From the NCBI GenBank assembly GCA_016709445.1, contig JADJMV010000001.1:186001-250000 (forward strand): a DNA stretch of 64,000 nt, written 5' to 3'. A program made the position numbers and the translations under genes. Positions 16,897 through 26,194 of the stretch are shown here, piece after piece. The notes under the pieces were generated by a model that saw nothing but the letters and a program-made list of their open reading frames with translations, searched no databases and was not told the DNA's origin. This stretch comes from Phycisphaerales bacterium. GTDB lineage: Bacteria; Planctomycetota; Phycisphaerae; Phycisphaerales; UBA1924. Position 1 is the stretch's first letter; the number at the start of each line of letters is the position of its first letter.

Positions 16897-17739
16897 ATGA
16901 ACGAACCCTCGGTCCAACCCCGGGTCCAGCCACCAACCGAGCCGCTCGAATCGGCCTCCGTCTCGAGCGAACGGGCCGTCGCCGAGCTTGAAGCCGGTCC
17001 GGGCCTCAAGGAGATCTTCCTCCGGCTCGGGCCGGCGGGCTATCTCGCGCTGGCTTGGGCCTTTTTCCCGGCGCTCGGCGGATTCCTCCTGTTGCTCAGG
17101 ATCGGCGCCGTCGGCGATTGGCTGCAGGCACAACACGAGCTAGGGCTGGCCATCTATGTCACCATCTTCATCTTCAGCGCAGGCTTCGGGCTGCTCCCAA
17201 CCTACGCGCAGGCGTTCCTGGGGGGCTGGACCTTCGGTTTCCGGGGTGGTCTGGCCGCGGCCCTGGCGGGCTTTGTAGGGGGCTCGATCATCGGCTATGT
17301 GCTGGCGAGAACGGCGAGCCGGGATCGGGCCGAACGGCTCATCGCCGAGAACCCCAAGGCCCGGGCGGTCCGCGATGCGCTGATCGGGCACGGGTTTTGG
17401 AAAACCCTCGGCATCGTCACGCTGCTCCGCGTGCCGCCGAACTCACCGTTTGCGATCACCAATCTCGTCATGGCCTCGACGGGAGTCTCAAAGCTCGCCT
17501 TCGTCATCGGCACGGCGCTGGGCATGGCGCCCCGCACCGCGATCGCCGTCTATCTGGCAACCCAGGTCCACGGCCTCTCGCAGGACCTGACCAAGGAAAC
17601 CGTGACCACGCCCTGGCCGTGGAAGGTGGCGGGGATCGTCGCCACCCTTGTCGTGCTGGGAATCCTCTACCACATCGGCGACCGCGCGGTCAAGAAGGTC
17701 ACGCGGGCCAACGGCACGACTCACATGGCGCCGAGGTAG
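16897..17739 (+). CDS. TVP38/TMEM64 (SNARE-associated) membrane protein
   Basis: A 280-residue polytopic membrane protein of the DedA-related VTT superfamily. Signature stretches are FGLLPTYAQAFLGGWTFGF, the glycine-rich VGGSIIGYVLAR and LLRVPPNSPFAITNLVMAST, followed by IGTALGMAPRTAIAVYLATQ. Family knowledge: members move or scramble lipids such as undecaprenyl phosphate, or support envelope homeostasis; the substrate here is unknown. The first 45 residues are a soluble Pro/Glu-rich extension. ATG at 16897. Its end overlaps the convergent SDR gene by 19 bases. Confidence 0.88.
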   Translation: MNEPSVQPRVQPPTEPLESASVSSERAVAELEAGPGLKEIFLRLGPAGYLALAWAFFPALGGFLLLLRIGAVGDWLQAQHELGLAIYVTIFIFSAGFGLLPTYAQAFLGGWTFGFRGGLAAALAGFVGGSIIGYVLARTASRDRAERLIAENPKARAVRDALIGHGFWKTLGIVTLLRVPPNSPFAITNLVMASTGVSKLAFVIGTALGMAPRTAIAVYLATQVHGLSQDLTKETVTTPWPWKVAGIVATLVVLGILYHIGDRAVKKVTRANGTTHMAPR

Positions 17740-18689
17740 CCGGCCGCCGTCTCGCGGAAGCCCGACGGCGTGAACCCCAGATGCTCGCGCGCTTTGACGG
17801 TCGGCGCCACGTTGTCGAGGGCGCCCATGCGGGCCATCCCCTCGTCGAAGGGCAGCAGTGCGCCGATGCCGATCATGCTCGCGGCCTTGGCCTGGAGCGC
17901 GGCCAGCTCGCCGGGGATCGGGAACGGTTTGATCCCCTTCTTGGCGAGCTTCACGCGGTCACGGACGAACTCGAGCAGCTCTGGCCACGTGAGTGTCTCG
18001 GCGCCCGTGAGGCAGTAAACCTCGCCCACGGCCGTCTCGCGTTCCAGGCTCTCCGCCACGGCCCGCGCCACATCCTCCACGAAAACCGGCTGGATGTGCG
18101 GAGACTCGAATACAGGCTTGGGGAACCGCCCCCTGAGCCGCGCGAAATACGGCATGAAGACGTACGGAGCGATCCGGCCCGTGGCCCAGTCCCGTGCCAT
18201 GCCCATGAACTCGCCATCGCGCCCATGGATCAGGCTCGGGCGGAGAATCGTCCAACGCAGCCCCGAATCCCGCACAATGGTCTCGGCCTCGAATTTGGTC
18301 CGCTGGTAGCCCGTGGTCCCGACCTCGCTCACCGCCAGCGACGAGATCTGCACGAACCGCTCGCATCGGCTCCGCTTCGCGGCCTGCGTCAGTGCCCGGG
18401 TCATCCCGACATGCACCCGCTTGAACGTCTGCCCCCCGGGACCCTCCCGGATGATCCCCACGGTGTTGACCACCGCCGAGCACCCCTGCAGGAGCTCGCC
18501 CAGTGCGTGGCCGTCGTCGCCCTCACCCCGAACCAGCGTCAGGTGGGGATCCGCCGGAAGCACCTGCGCGGCCTTGGTCGTGTCGCGCACCAGGGCCCGC
18601 ACCGGGCTGCCGCGGGAGAGCAACTCCCGAACCACATGCCGGCCCGCAAACCCGGTTGCCCCAGTTACCGCCACCATGCCGACACTCAT
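17721..18689 (-). CDS. NAD(P)-binding SDR protein, complex I NDUFA9-like
   Basis: A 322-residue atypical short-chain dehydrogenase. The nucleotide-binding motif is VTGATGFAGRHVV, followed by VRALVRD. The substrate region has SSLAVSEVGTTGYQRTKFEAE, where a Tyr-x3-Lys (YQRTK) is kept. RWTILRPSLIHGRDGEFM and HIQPVFVEDVARAVAESLE are typical of the NDUFA9/NmrA-like group. Family knowledge: NDUFA9 is a structural subunit of respiratory complex I, while bacterial relatives often act as quinone- or lipid-linked oxidoreductases. No complex I operon is near. ATG at 18689. Confidence 0.85.
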   Translation of the reverse strand: MSVGMVAVTGATGFAGRHVVRELLSRGSPVRALVRDTTKAAQVLPADPHLTLVRGEGDDGHALGELLQGCSAVVNTVGIIREGPGGQTFKRVHVGMTRALTQAAKRSRCERFVQISSLAVSEVGTTGYQRTKFEAETIVRDSGLRWTILRPSLIHGRDGEFMGMARDWATGRIAPYVFMPYFARLRGRFPKPVFESPHIQPVFVEDVARAVAESLERETAVGEVYCLTGAETLTWPELLEFVRDRVKLAKKGIKPFPIPGELAALQAKAASMIGIGALLPFDEGMARMGALDNVAPTVKAREHLGFTPSGFRETAAGYLGAM

Positions 18690-18766
18690 GATCCACCTCG
18701 CTGGATGCCAGACTTCCGCCGAGTGTAGGAGATCGGCGGGTCTGGGCGGGGCGAGTAGCATGGGCC

Positions 18767-19552
18767 ATGGCCCTCGTCGCCACCAATCTCGCCTTCGCCT
18801 ATCACCGAGCCTCCCCGGTGCTCCGGGGCGTTTCCGCGGCCTTTGAGGCCGGGACGGTCACCGCCGTCGTCGGCCCCAACGGGAGCGGGAAGACCACCCT
18901 ACTGCGGTTGCTGCTCGGCCTGATCCAGCCCGGAGAGGGTCAGATCCGGCTCGGGGACCGGGCGGTGGACACCATCCCCGAGCCGGATCGGGCCCGGAGG
19001 CTGGCGTATATCCCACAGCGCTCCAGTGCGGCCTTCGGCTTCTCGGTTCGCGACGTCGTCGCCATGGGATGCGATCCCGGTATTGGCGCCCGCCGCGCTC
19101 TCGAGCGTGCAGGCTCGAAGTTGGCGTTGCTGGGCCTCGAGGGGCGCGCCGCTGAGCCGTTTGTCGAGCTGAGCGCCGGGCAGCAGCAGCGGGTTGTGCT
19201 GGCGCGCGCGCTGGCGCAGGTGGAAGGAGCTCCCGAACCTGCGGTCCTGCTCGCGGACGAGCCCACCAGCGCCATGGACCCCCGCCACGCCATCGCCGCC
19301 ATGCAGATCATCTGTGCCCAGGCCCGCGCGGGTCTGGCTGTGGCGGTGGTGCTCCACGACCTGACGGCCGCGGCCAGATTCTGCGATCGGGCCCTCCTGC
19401 TCGATGCGACCGGTTCGGTCGCCGGCGCCGGCCCCTGCGCCGAGTGCCTGGACCCCGCGGCCCTCCGCGCCGTATTCGGGGTCGAATTCCTGCGACTGGG
19501 GACCGAGGCCGAGGTGGCGATTGTCCCGGCGGCAACCCCGGGCCGCCGATAG
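18767..19552 (+). CDS. ABC transporter ATP-binding protein, siderophore/haem-import type
   Basis: A 261-residue ABC ATPase with Walker A (GPNGSGKTT), Q-loop region (IPQRS), signature (VELSAGQQQRVVLARAL), Walker B (VLLADEPTSAMDP) and H-loop His (VVLHDLTAAARF). The arrangement is closest to FecE/FhuC/HmuV, which power iron-siderophore, haem or cobalamin import. No permease or binding protein lies beside it, so it is an orphan that must pair with proteins encoded elsewhere. It starts 77 bases from the divergent SDR gene. Confidence 0.9.
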   Translation: MALVATNLAFAYHRASPVLRGVSAAFEAGTVTAVVGPNGSGKTTLLRLLLGLIQPGEGQIRLGDRAVDTIPEPDRARRLAYIPQRSSAAFGFSVRDVVAMGCDPGIGARRALERAGSKLALLGLEGRAAEPFVELSAGQQQRVVLARALAQVEGAPEPAVLLADEPTSAMDPRHAIAAMQIICAQARAGLAVAVVLHDLTAAARFCDRALLLDATGSVAGAGPCAECLDPAALRAVFGVEFLRLGTEAEVAIVPAATPGRR

Positions 19553-19564
19553 AATCGCCAGCCG

Positions 19565-20323
19565 ATGCAGCATTGGACCCAAATCCTGGTGCTCGTTCTC
19601 GCCTTCGGTGGCCCCGTCCTGGGCGGGGTGCTGAATTGGCTGAAAAAGCAGCGAGAGGCCCGCGAGCGCCAGAAAAAGACCCAGGCCGCGCAGCTTGAGT
19701 CCCTCCGGACCGGTCGGCCGGTCGGCTCGACCGAGTCCGCACGGGTCTCGGTCCAACCGCGCCAACAGACGGCCCAGGAACGGGCAGCCGAACTCATCCG
19801 GCGCAGGCAGGCCCAGATCGAGGAATTGCGCCGCCGCCAACAAGCCGCCCGGACGGCCACGACCGGCACCCGGGGCCAGCCCTCGCCCCCGACGACTCCC
19901 CGGCCGGGCCCGGCTCGCGCCACACCTCAGGCGCGTCCGACTGGTCCTGCGCGAGCGACGAACCCTCAGTTCCAGCGCCCGCAGAAGCCCCAACGGAACC
20001 CGCAACAGCCGCCGACAATCGCCCGAAACTCGGCCCAGTCCCAACCACTGCCCGCCGCCCGTCTGTCCGTGGATTCGGTCGACCGGTCTGTCTCGCCATC
20101 CCGCGCCCAGCCCGTGGACGACGTCGCCAAGTCCTCGATCCACGAACTCCAGGTGGATCCCCACGTGGTGCACCCGGCCACGGAGGGTTCACGCCCCCCG
20201 GTGCAGGTGCTCGGCCATCGCATGACCGGGGCCGACTGGCGGCGTTTCATCGTCGCGCGCGAACTCATCGACCCGCCACTGTCGCTCCGGTCCCCAGGCG
20301 AGGGCCCGCTCCCTCAGTTATGA
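19565..20323 (+). CDS. Hypothetical membrane-anchored Pro/Arg/Gln-rich protein
   Basis: A 252-residue protein of unknown function. The N-terminal membrane anchor (MQHWTQILVLVLAFGGPVLGG) is followed by a strongly basic coiled coil (KKQREARERQKKTQAAQ, and AELIRRRQAQIEELRRRQQ). A long Pro/Thr/Arg/Gln-rich disordered stretch (about 95-165) leads to a conserved-looking end (MTGADWRRFIVARELIDPPL). The DWRRFIVAREL segment looks like a short docking motif. It starts 12 bases after the ABC gene and is probably co-transcribed with it and the HEAT lipoprotein. Confidence 0.65.
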   Translation: MQHWTQILVLVLAFGGPVLGGVLNWLKKQREARERQKKTQAAQLESLRTGRPVGSTESARVSVQPRQQTAQERAAELIRRRQAQIEELRRRQQAARTATTGTRGQPSPPTTPRPGPARATPQARPTGPARATNPQFQRPQKPQRNPQQPPTIARNSAQSQPLPAARLSVDSVDRSVSPSRAQPVDDVAKSSIHELQVDPHVVHPATEGSRPPVQVLGHRMTGADWRRFIVARELIDPPLSLRSPGEGPLPQL

Positions 20324-20349
20324 CCACGCGCGCAAAGGTACACTCCGGC

Positions 20350-21201
20350 ATGAACCGTGTCGGTCTGGGCACAGCACTATGCCTCGGGCTCGCCGCGCTC
20401 CTCGCGGGGTGTGAGACGCCCGAGGGCGCCAAGGGGGCCAAGAGCCTGCTGTCGCTCTGGCAGCCGCCGAGCCCGCTCGAGGCGGCCGAGATGGCCGTCG
20501 ATCCGTGGGACGCCGACGCCCGGGCCAAGGGCACGATGCTGCTCGCAAACGGGTATTTCGGCGGTGAGGACCCCTACCACCAGTTGTACATCGAGCGGGC
20601 CGGGGATAAGGACCCCAACGTCCGCGCCGCGGCCATGCGGGGTCTGACGCTCCACGGCCGCCCCGAGGACGTGCCGCTGATCACACAGGCGCTCGCCGAC
20701 CCGAACTCACGGGTTCGGCTCGAGGCGGCCCGCACGCTCCAGCGGCTGTACAACCCGGAAGCAATCGACGAACTCATCGTCAGCACGCGGGCGCCCGAGC
20801 CGGGCAATCCGGCGAGAACGGGCGAGTCGGAGCCCCAGATCAGGGCTGAGGCTGCGGGCGCACTTGGTCAATACTCCGAGCCCCGCGTGCTCCAACCCCT
20901 CATCGCGGCGCTCGACGACCGATTCCTTGCGGTGAATCTGGCGGCCGAGCACTCGCTCCGGACCCTGACCGGTCAGGACTTCGGCGTGGATCGGAAGGCG
21001 TGGCTCCGTTGGTACGAGGAAAGCGACGACCACTTCTCGGGCCGGACCGCATACGAGTATCCCTTCTTCCACCGGGGCAAGTTCTTCTGGGAGTACATCC
21101 CCTTTGTCCCCCCTCCCCCCAACGAGACCGCGGGTGTGCCGGTCGGCTACCCACCCTCGATCCAGCGTCAGGATCAGCCGATTTCCGAGGGGAACGGATA
21201 A
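20350..21201 (+). CDS. HEAT-repeat lipoprotein
   Basis: A 283-residue lipoprotein. Signal peptide and lipobox are clear (GLAALLAGCETPEG; Cys about 22). Two or three HEAT-like helical repeats follow (DPNVRAAAMRGLTLHGRPED, then PNSRVRLEAARTLQRLYNPE, then AEAAGALGQYSEPRVLQPLI). The final 70 residues are aromatic- and Pro-rich (FFHRGKFFWEYIPFVPPPPN). Such repeats usually serve protein binding; a periplasmic or outer-membrane scaffold is likely. ATG at 20350 chosen to place the lipobox correctly. Confidence 0.8.
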   Translation: MNRVGLGTALCLGLAALLAGCETPEGAKGAKSLLSLWQPPSPLEAAEMAVDPWDADARAKGTMLLANGYFGGEDPYHQLYIERAGDKDPNVRAAAMRGLTLHGRPEDVPLITQALADPNSRVRLEAARTLQRLYNPEAIDELIVSTRAPEPGNPARTGESEPQIRAEAAGALGQYSEPRVLQPLIAALDDRFLAVNLAAEHSLRTLTGQDFGVDRKAWLRWYEESDDHFSGRTAYEYPFFHRGKFFWEYIPFVPPPPNETAGVPVGYPPSIQRQDQPISEGNG

Positions 21202-21288
21202 GCCAGCCTTGACCGCCGGCGCCTCGATGCCGATGGGTTCTACCAAGGGCCGCGTGGTGGACGATGCGCGCCCGGAGGGAGCGAGGGC

Positions 21289-22257
21289 TTGAAGGCCATC
21301 CGGAGCGACAACGGGTCGATCACGCTCGAGCCTGGGGCGCCCGAACCGGTGTTGCGCACGGGGGAGGCTCTGGTGGCCCCGAGCCGGCTCGGGATCGATC
21401 CGGCCGACGCCGCCATCGCACGCTCGGGGTTCTCGGGCGTCCTCGGGGGCGAATTCGTGGGCCGGGTCGAGCGGCTGGAGTTGCCGGCGTCGAGCCCATT
21501 GGCGGCGCGGCTCCGTGGCCGGCGCGTGGTGGGTCCGTCGCATATCCCATGCGGGCGGTGCGACCGCTGTCGCGGGGGATTGAGCCTGCACTGCGGGCAC
21601 GGTGCGACACTGGGTGTTGACCGGGACGGATGCTTCGCGGGGCATGTCGTCGTGCCCGCCTCGGCATTGACAGCGATCCCCGACGCGCTCGATGACGACC
21701 GGGCGGTCTTCGCCGCCTCGCTGGGCCGGGTGTTGCATGCGGCGCAGATGCTCAGCCTGGAAGGCCGAACATTTGTGAGCGTCTTGGGCGATGGCCCGCT
21801 GGCACTGCTAGCGGCTCAGGCGATGGCCCGGCGCAACGCCTCGGTCCGATTGCTCGGCCTCGCCAGCGAGAACCTGGAGCTGTGCACGAAGTGGGGCGTG
21901 AAACACCGGGCCTCGAGCGAAGTTGGGCTCCGCCAGGACCAGGACGCCGTGTTCGATTGTGAGGGCTCCGGGGCATCGATCGGCCTGGCGCTCGGGCTCC
22001 TCCGGCCACGCGGAAGTCTCGTCCTGCTCCGCGCAGGCGAGACATCTCGGCTGCCCGCGGCTGAGATCATCCGGCACGAGGTCCAGGTCTTCGGGTCCCG
22101 CGGCACGGCGATCGCGGAGGCCGTGGCCGAGTTGGCGTCCGGCCGTGTCGACGTGTTGAGCCTGATCGCGAAGCGTCTGCGGTTTGAGGAAGGCCCCAGG
22201 GCGATCGGTGAGGCCAGCCGGCCCGGCGCACTGAAGTATCTGCTCGACGCGGCCTGA
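21289..22257 (+). CDS. Zinc-dependent MDR-family alcohol dehydrogenase-like protein
   Basis: A 322-residue medium-chain dehydrogenase/reductase. The structural-zinc lobe has four Cys (CGRCDRCRGGLSLHC), and the Rossmann turn is VSVLGDGPLALLAAQAMA. The usual catalytic-zinc GHE site near residue 60 reads GGEFVGRV, so the His is missing, and the Cys of the first ligand is Asp-like (GIDPADAA). This resembles 2-desacetyl-2-hydroxyethyl bacteriochlorophyllide-type or other reduced MDR enzymes, so the substrate is unknown. The start is TTG at 21289, supported by an upstream GGAGGG and the N-terminal sequence MKAIRSDNG. Confidence 0.8.
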   Translation: MKAIRSDNGSITLEPGAPEPVLRTGEALVAPSRLGIDPADAAIARSGFSGVLGGEFVGRVERLELPASSPLAARLRGRRVVGPSHIPCGRCDRCRGGLSLHCGHGATLGVDRDGCFAGHVVVPASALTAIPDALDDDRAVFAASLGRVLHAAQMLSLEGRTFVSVLGDGPLALLAAQAMARRNASVRLLGLASENLELCTKWGVKHRASSEVGLRQDQDAVFDCEGSGASIGLALGLLRPRGSLVLLRAGETSRLPAAEIIRHEVQVFGSRGTAIAEAVAELASGRVDVLSLIAKRLRFEEGPRAIGEASRPGALKYLLDAA

Positions 22258-22283
22258 TACCCATCGGCGGATATGCTGCAAGC

Positions 22284-23726
22284 ATGCTCCGCCGAATCAT
22301 GCTGTTCCTGCTCCTGCTCCTCGCCCCAGCCCGCGCTTCGGAGCGCTCCCCAAACATCATCATCATCTTCTGCGACGACCTCGGCTACGGGGATGTCTGC
22401 GAGTTCGCGGAGGGATACTCGACGCCGAATCTGGATGCCCTCGCGTCGCAGGGCATGCGGTTCACGAGTTTCTACGCGGCGCAGCCGGTGTGCTCGGCGT
22501 CGCGGGCGGGCCTGCTCACGGGCTGCTACCCCAACCGGATCGGCATCCAGGGAGCCCTGGGGCCCAACGACGTCATCGGGATCGCCGACGGCGAAACCAC
22601 GATCGCGGAGGTGTGTCGTCAGCGGGAGTACGCCACCGCGGCCTACGGCAAGTGGCACCTCGGCTGCCGCGAACCCTTCCTGCCGACGCACCACGGGTTC
22701 GACGAATACTCGGGGATTCCGTACTCCAACGACATGTGGCCCCGCCATCCGGACATGACCGAGGAGCAGCGGCTGCGCAAACAGGGCTACCCCGACCTGC
22801 CGCTCTTCGAGGACACGATCGTGATCAACCACGACATCACGATCGAGGACCAGAAGCAGTTCACGCAGTACTTCACGCAGCGCGCGGTGCGGTTCATCGA
22901 TGAGCACGCCCACGAGCCGTTCTTCCTGTATGTCCCCCACCCGATGCCGCACGTGCCGATCTACGCGTCCGGCATGTGGGAGGGGAAGACCGCCCGCGGC
23001 CTGTTCGGCGACGTGATCAGCGAACTCGATTGGTCGGTGGGGCAGATCGTGGACGCGGTCGACCGGCACGGACTCGCCGAGAACACACTGATCATCTTTA
23101 CCAGCGACAACGGCCCGTGGTTGAGCTATGGCAACCACGCCGGCAGCGCGGGGCCACTGCGGGAGGGCAAGGGCACGACGTGGGAGGGCGGGGTCCGCGA
23201 GCCGTGCATCATGCGCTGGCCGGGCGTCATCCCCACGGGCTCCTCCTGCGCCGAGCCGGTGATGACCATCGACATCCTGCCGACGGTCTGCGAGATCCTC
23301 GGCGTGGGGTTGCCCGAGCGCCCGATCGACGGCAAGAGCATCCTCCCCTTGATGCGGGGCGAACCGGGCGCCAGGAGCCCGCACGAGGTGCTCTACTTCT
23401 ACTACCACGACAACAACCTCGAGGCGCTGCGCTCCGGGAAGTGGAAGTTCTATCTCCCGCACCAGTATCGCACGATGGAGGGCAGCACACCGGGAAAGGA
23501 CGGCCTGCCCGGTCCGTACCGCAACATCAAGATGGGCACCGAGCTCTACGACCTCGAGGCCGATATCGGCGAGCGGCATGATGTCGCGGCGGAACACCCC
23601 GACGTGGTCGAGCAGTTGATGCAATACGCCGAGACGGCGCGGGCCGATCTGGGCGACAAGCTCACCGGGCGCGAGGGCGCCAATCGTCGGGCGCCGGGCC
23701 GATGGACGCCGCCAACAGAGAAGTAG
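22284..23726 (+). CDS. Exported sulfatase (arylsulfatase family)
   Basis: A 480-residue type I sulfatase. A signal peptide (MLRRIMLFLLLLLAPARA) is followed by metal-binding DD (IIIFCDDLGYGD). The formylglycine site is Cys70 in CSASRAGLLTG, fitting the C-x-[AP]-x-R rule, and AAYGKWHLG follows. Later metal ligands are in FTSDNGPW. Family knowledge: it hydrolyses sulfate esters on polysaccharides and needs maturation of the Cys by a formylglycine-generating enzyme, which is not in this window. Planctomycetes carry many of these for algal polysaccharide use. The alpha-amylase gene follows on the same strand. Confidence 0.95.
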   Translation: MLRRIMLFLLLLLAPARASERSPNIIIIFCDDLGYGDVCEFAEGYSTPNLDALASQGMRFTSFYAAQPVCSASRAGLLTGCYPNRIGIQGALGPNDVIGIADGETTIAEVCRQREYATAAYGKWHLGCREPFLPTHHGFDEYSGIPYSNDMWPRHPDMTEEQRLRKQGYPDLPLFEDTIVINHDITIEDQKQFTQYFTQRAVRFIDEHAHEPFFLYVPHPMPHVPIYASGMWEGKTARGLFGDVISELDWSVGQIVDAVDRHGLAENTLIIFTSDNGPWLSYGNHAGSAGPLREGKGTTWEGGVREPCIMRWPGVIPTGSSCAEPVMTIDILPTVCEILGVGLPERPIDGKSILPLMRGEPGARSPHEVLYFYYHDNNLEALRSGKWKFYLPHQYRTMEGSTPGKDGLPGPYRNIKMGTELYDLEADIGERHDVAAEHPDVVEQLMQYAETARADLGDKLTGREGANRRAPGRWTPPTEK

Positions 23727-23788
23727 CGCCGCACCCCCGCGCGCATGAACGCCGGATTGCCCGGAATCGATACAGGAGCGCAGCCGCC

Positions 23789-25357
23789 ATGGCGTGGCAC
23801 GGCACGATCAATTGCACGATGCTCTGTTCCGTCCTGGGGATGGCTGTCCCGCCCGCCGTTGCGCAGACGGAGTGGTGGCGCGACGCGGTCTTCTACGAGG
23901 TCTTCGTGCGATCGTTCGCGGACTCGACCGAGGGCCCCCTCGCGGGCGACGGGGTCGGCGATCTGAGGGGTCTGACCGATCGCCTCGACTACCTCAATGA
24001 CGGAGATCCGTCGACCTCGCAGGATCTGGGCGTCACCGCGCTCTGGTTGATGCCGATCTGCCAATCGCCGAGCTACCACGGCTACGACGTCACGGATTAC
24101 CGGCGCGTGGACGACGAGTACGGGACCAACGAGGACTTCATCGAGCTGGTCGAGGCGGCCCACGATCGGGGGGTACGCGTGATCGTGGACATGGTGCTCA
24201 ATCACACCTCCGACCGGCACCCGTGGTTCCGCGAATCGCTCGACCCGGCATCGCCCCGCCACGACTGGTATGTGTGGAGCCCCGAACCGATCAGGGCGGA
24301 TTGGGGCGGCGAACTCTGGCACAAGGATCCCAAGTCGGGCCTCTACTACTTCGCGCTCTTCTGGCGGGGCATGCCCGACCTCAATCTGCGCAACGAGGCC
24401 GCGACGGCGGAGGTCCACCACATCTCGACATTCTGGCTCCGCGACCTGCACGCCGACGGTTTCCGGCTCGACGCGGCCCGCCACCTGATCGAGCACTGGC
24501 CCAGCGTCGAGAATACCGACGAGACTCTCGCGTGGCTCCGCGACTATCGGGCCGACATGAAGCGGGCTGATCCGGAGGCCTTCCTGATCGGAGAGGTGTG
24601 GTCGGGGACCGACCAGATCGCGAGGTACATCCCCGAGTCGCTCGATGCCGGCTTCGAGTTCGATCTGGCCTTCGCCATCGTCGAGGGGGTGCGCGATGGT
24701 GACGCCGCCCGGATCGGCCGCGCCATCGAGCATGTCGCTTCGGCCTACCCCCCGGGGCAGTACGCGACCTTCCTGGCCAATCACGACATGCCCCGGACGA
24801 TGACCACACTCATCGCCGGTTCAAAGGACCGGGCCGAGGCAGCCGCCAAGGCCAAGCTCGCGGCCACGATCCAGCTCACCCTCCCCGGCATCCCATTCAT
24901 CTATTACGGCGAGGAGATCGGCATGACGGGCTCCAAGCCCGATCCCGAGATCCGCACGCCGATGCAGTGGACCGGCGACGGCGCGACGGGCGGCTTCACA
25001 AGCGGCACGCCCTGGCATGCGCTGCAGACCGACTCGGCGGATGTCAATGTGGAGAAGGAATCGGGGGACGCCGACTCAATTCTGTGTCGCTATCGCGACC
25101 TGGTGCGGCTCCGCCGGGACCACGACGCGTTACGGCGCGGCGAGGTGCGGGTGCTCGAGACAGGGAATCCCAGCCTGCTCGCCATCGAGCGGCATGCCGA
25201 GCATGAAACGGTCGTCGTGATCTTCAATTGCTCCGGCATGCCGGTGGAGCGACCGGAGGGATTCGATGCCATCCCGAGTGCGCCGGTCGTCCTGCTCGGG
25301 GACAACCCGAGAGGCTTTCCGCTCCCACCGTGGGGCTCGGCGATTCTGACGCGTTGA
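23789..25357 (+). CDS. Exported alpha-amylase family glycoside hydrolase (GH13)
   Basis: A 522-residue GH13 enzyme with a signal peptide (about 1-26, ending VPPAVAQ). The four conserved regions are present: DMVLNH; DGFRLDAARHL (nucleophile about Asp228); LIGEVW (acid/base about Glu269); FLANHDMPR (about Asp333). The early YHGYDVTDYRRVDDEYGT block and the MTGSKPDPEIRTPMQWTGD segment are typical of oligo-1,6-glucosidase/neopullulanase-type members. It likely cuts starch-type oligosaccharides in the periplasm. ATG at 23789 has CAGGAG just upstream and gives the signal peptide. It lies 62 bases after the sulfatase stop, probably in one operon. Confidence 0.94.
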   Translation: MAWHGTINCTMLCSVLGMAVPPAVAQTEWWRDAVFYEVFVRSFADSTEGPLAGDGVGDLRGLTDRLDYLNDGDPSTSQDLGVTALWLMPICQSPSYHGYDVTDYRRVDDEYGTNEDFIELVEAAHDRGVRVIVDMVLNHTSDRHPWFRESLDPASPRHDWYVWSPEPIRADWGGELWHKDPKSGLYYFALFWRGMPDLNLRNEAATAEVHHISTFWLRDLHADGFRLDAARHLIEHWPSVENTDETLAWLRDYRADMKRADPEAFLIGEVWSGTDQIARYIPESLDAGFEFDLAFAIVEGVRDGDAARIGRAIEHVASAYPPGQYATFLANHDMPRTMTTLIAGSKDRAEAAAKAKLAATIQLTLPGIPFIYYGEEIGMTGSKPDPEIRTPMQWTGDGATGGFTSGTPWHALQTDSADVNVEKESGDADSILCRYRDLVRLRRDHDALRRGEVRVLETGNPSLLAIERHAEHETVVVIFNCSGMPVERPEGFDAIPSAPVVLLGDNPRGFPLPPWGSAILTR

Positions 25358-25396
25358 GAGTTTGCGTCCGGGCTCGGCGGGAGTAGACTCGGCGGG

Positions 25397-26167
25397 ATGG
25401 TGGGACACCAAACTCTTGCATCGTTCGTGGCCATCTCGTCAACTCTGGCTCCAGTGGCGATCGCGCAGAAGGACAAGACGCCGCCGGCGCCCAAACTGCC
25501 GATCATCACCGAGGTCCTCTACGCGGTGCCCAAGGGCGTCGCGGGCGACGCTTCGAAGGATGGCTCGCGCGACGCCACCGGGGACGAGTTCGTGGAGATC
25601 TACAACCCGACAGATGTCGCCATCCGGCTCACGGGCTGGACACTCACCGATCGCAACCCCCCCGACGCGGGGCAGTTCCTCTTCCGCTTTCCCGACTTCA
25701 CACTCCAACCGGGCGAGACGGTGGTGGTGTTCAACGGCCTGCACCAGACCATCCCCGGCGCGGTCGGCAACGCCGACAAGGCGCCCGCCTCGGGCAATGA
25801 GAAGTTCAGCGGGGCGTGGGTCTTCACCGCCGGCAACACCTCATCTCAGGTGGGCTTTGCCAACGACGGCGATTGGGCCTGCCTGAGGGAACCCGGTGGG
25901 GAGGTGGTCTCCTGCGTCATGTGGGGGAAGCCCGACGAGGAGCCCCCGACCTCGGGCCTCAAACTTGCCGAGGTTCCCAGATCGTCGGCCGCGAGCGTGC
26001 AGCGGACGCTGGCGGCCCCGGACGCCCCCTTCGAGGCCCATCCGACGGTCGATGGTCTACGATGCAGCCCCGGCAAGCCCCCGCCTTCGGCGGCGGGCGA
26101 GGCCGCCCCGGACGCGGAGAAACCCGCGCCGGCCAAGCCGGAGAAGCAGAAGCCCGACCGGCCCTGA
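25397..26167 (+). CDS. Exported lamin-tail-domain protein
   Basis: A 256-residue exported protein with a signal peptide (about 1-23). The lamin tail domain (about 36-170) is shown by IITEVLYAVP, GDEFVEIYNPTDVAIRLTGW, then LQPGETVVVFNG and NDGDWACLREPGGEVV. The last 60 residues are Pro/Ala/Lys-rich and disordered. Family knowledge: bacterial LTDs are immunoglobulin-like folds found in secreted and surface proteins, often with nucleases or hydrolases. No catalytic partner domain is here. It follows the amylase by 39 bases. Confidence 0.85.
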   Translation: MVGHQTLASFVAISSTLAPVAIAQKDKTPPAPKLPIITEVLYAVPKGVAGDASKDGSRDATGDEFVEIYNPTDVAIRLTGWTLTDRNPPDAGQFLFRFPDFTLQPGETVVVFNGLHQTIPGAVGNADKAPASGNEKFSGAWVFTAGNTSSQVGFANDGDWACLREPGGEVVSCVMWGKPDEEPPTSGLKLAEVPRSSAASVQRTLAAPDAPFEAHPTVDGLRCSPGKPPPSAAGEAAPDAEKPAPAKPEKQKPDRP

Positions 26168-26194
26168 GCCCGGCCGGCCGCGAGGACCAGACCC

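Noticed and set aside
18767..19552. A complete iron-import operon
   Set aside because: Only the ATPase is present; neighbours show no permease or binding protein.
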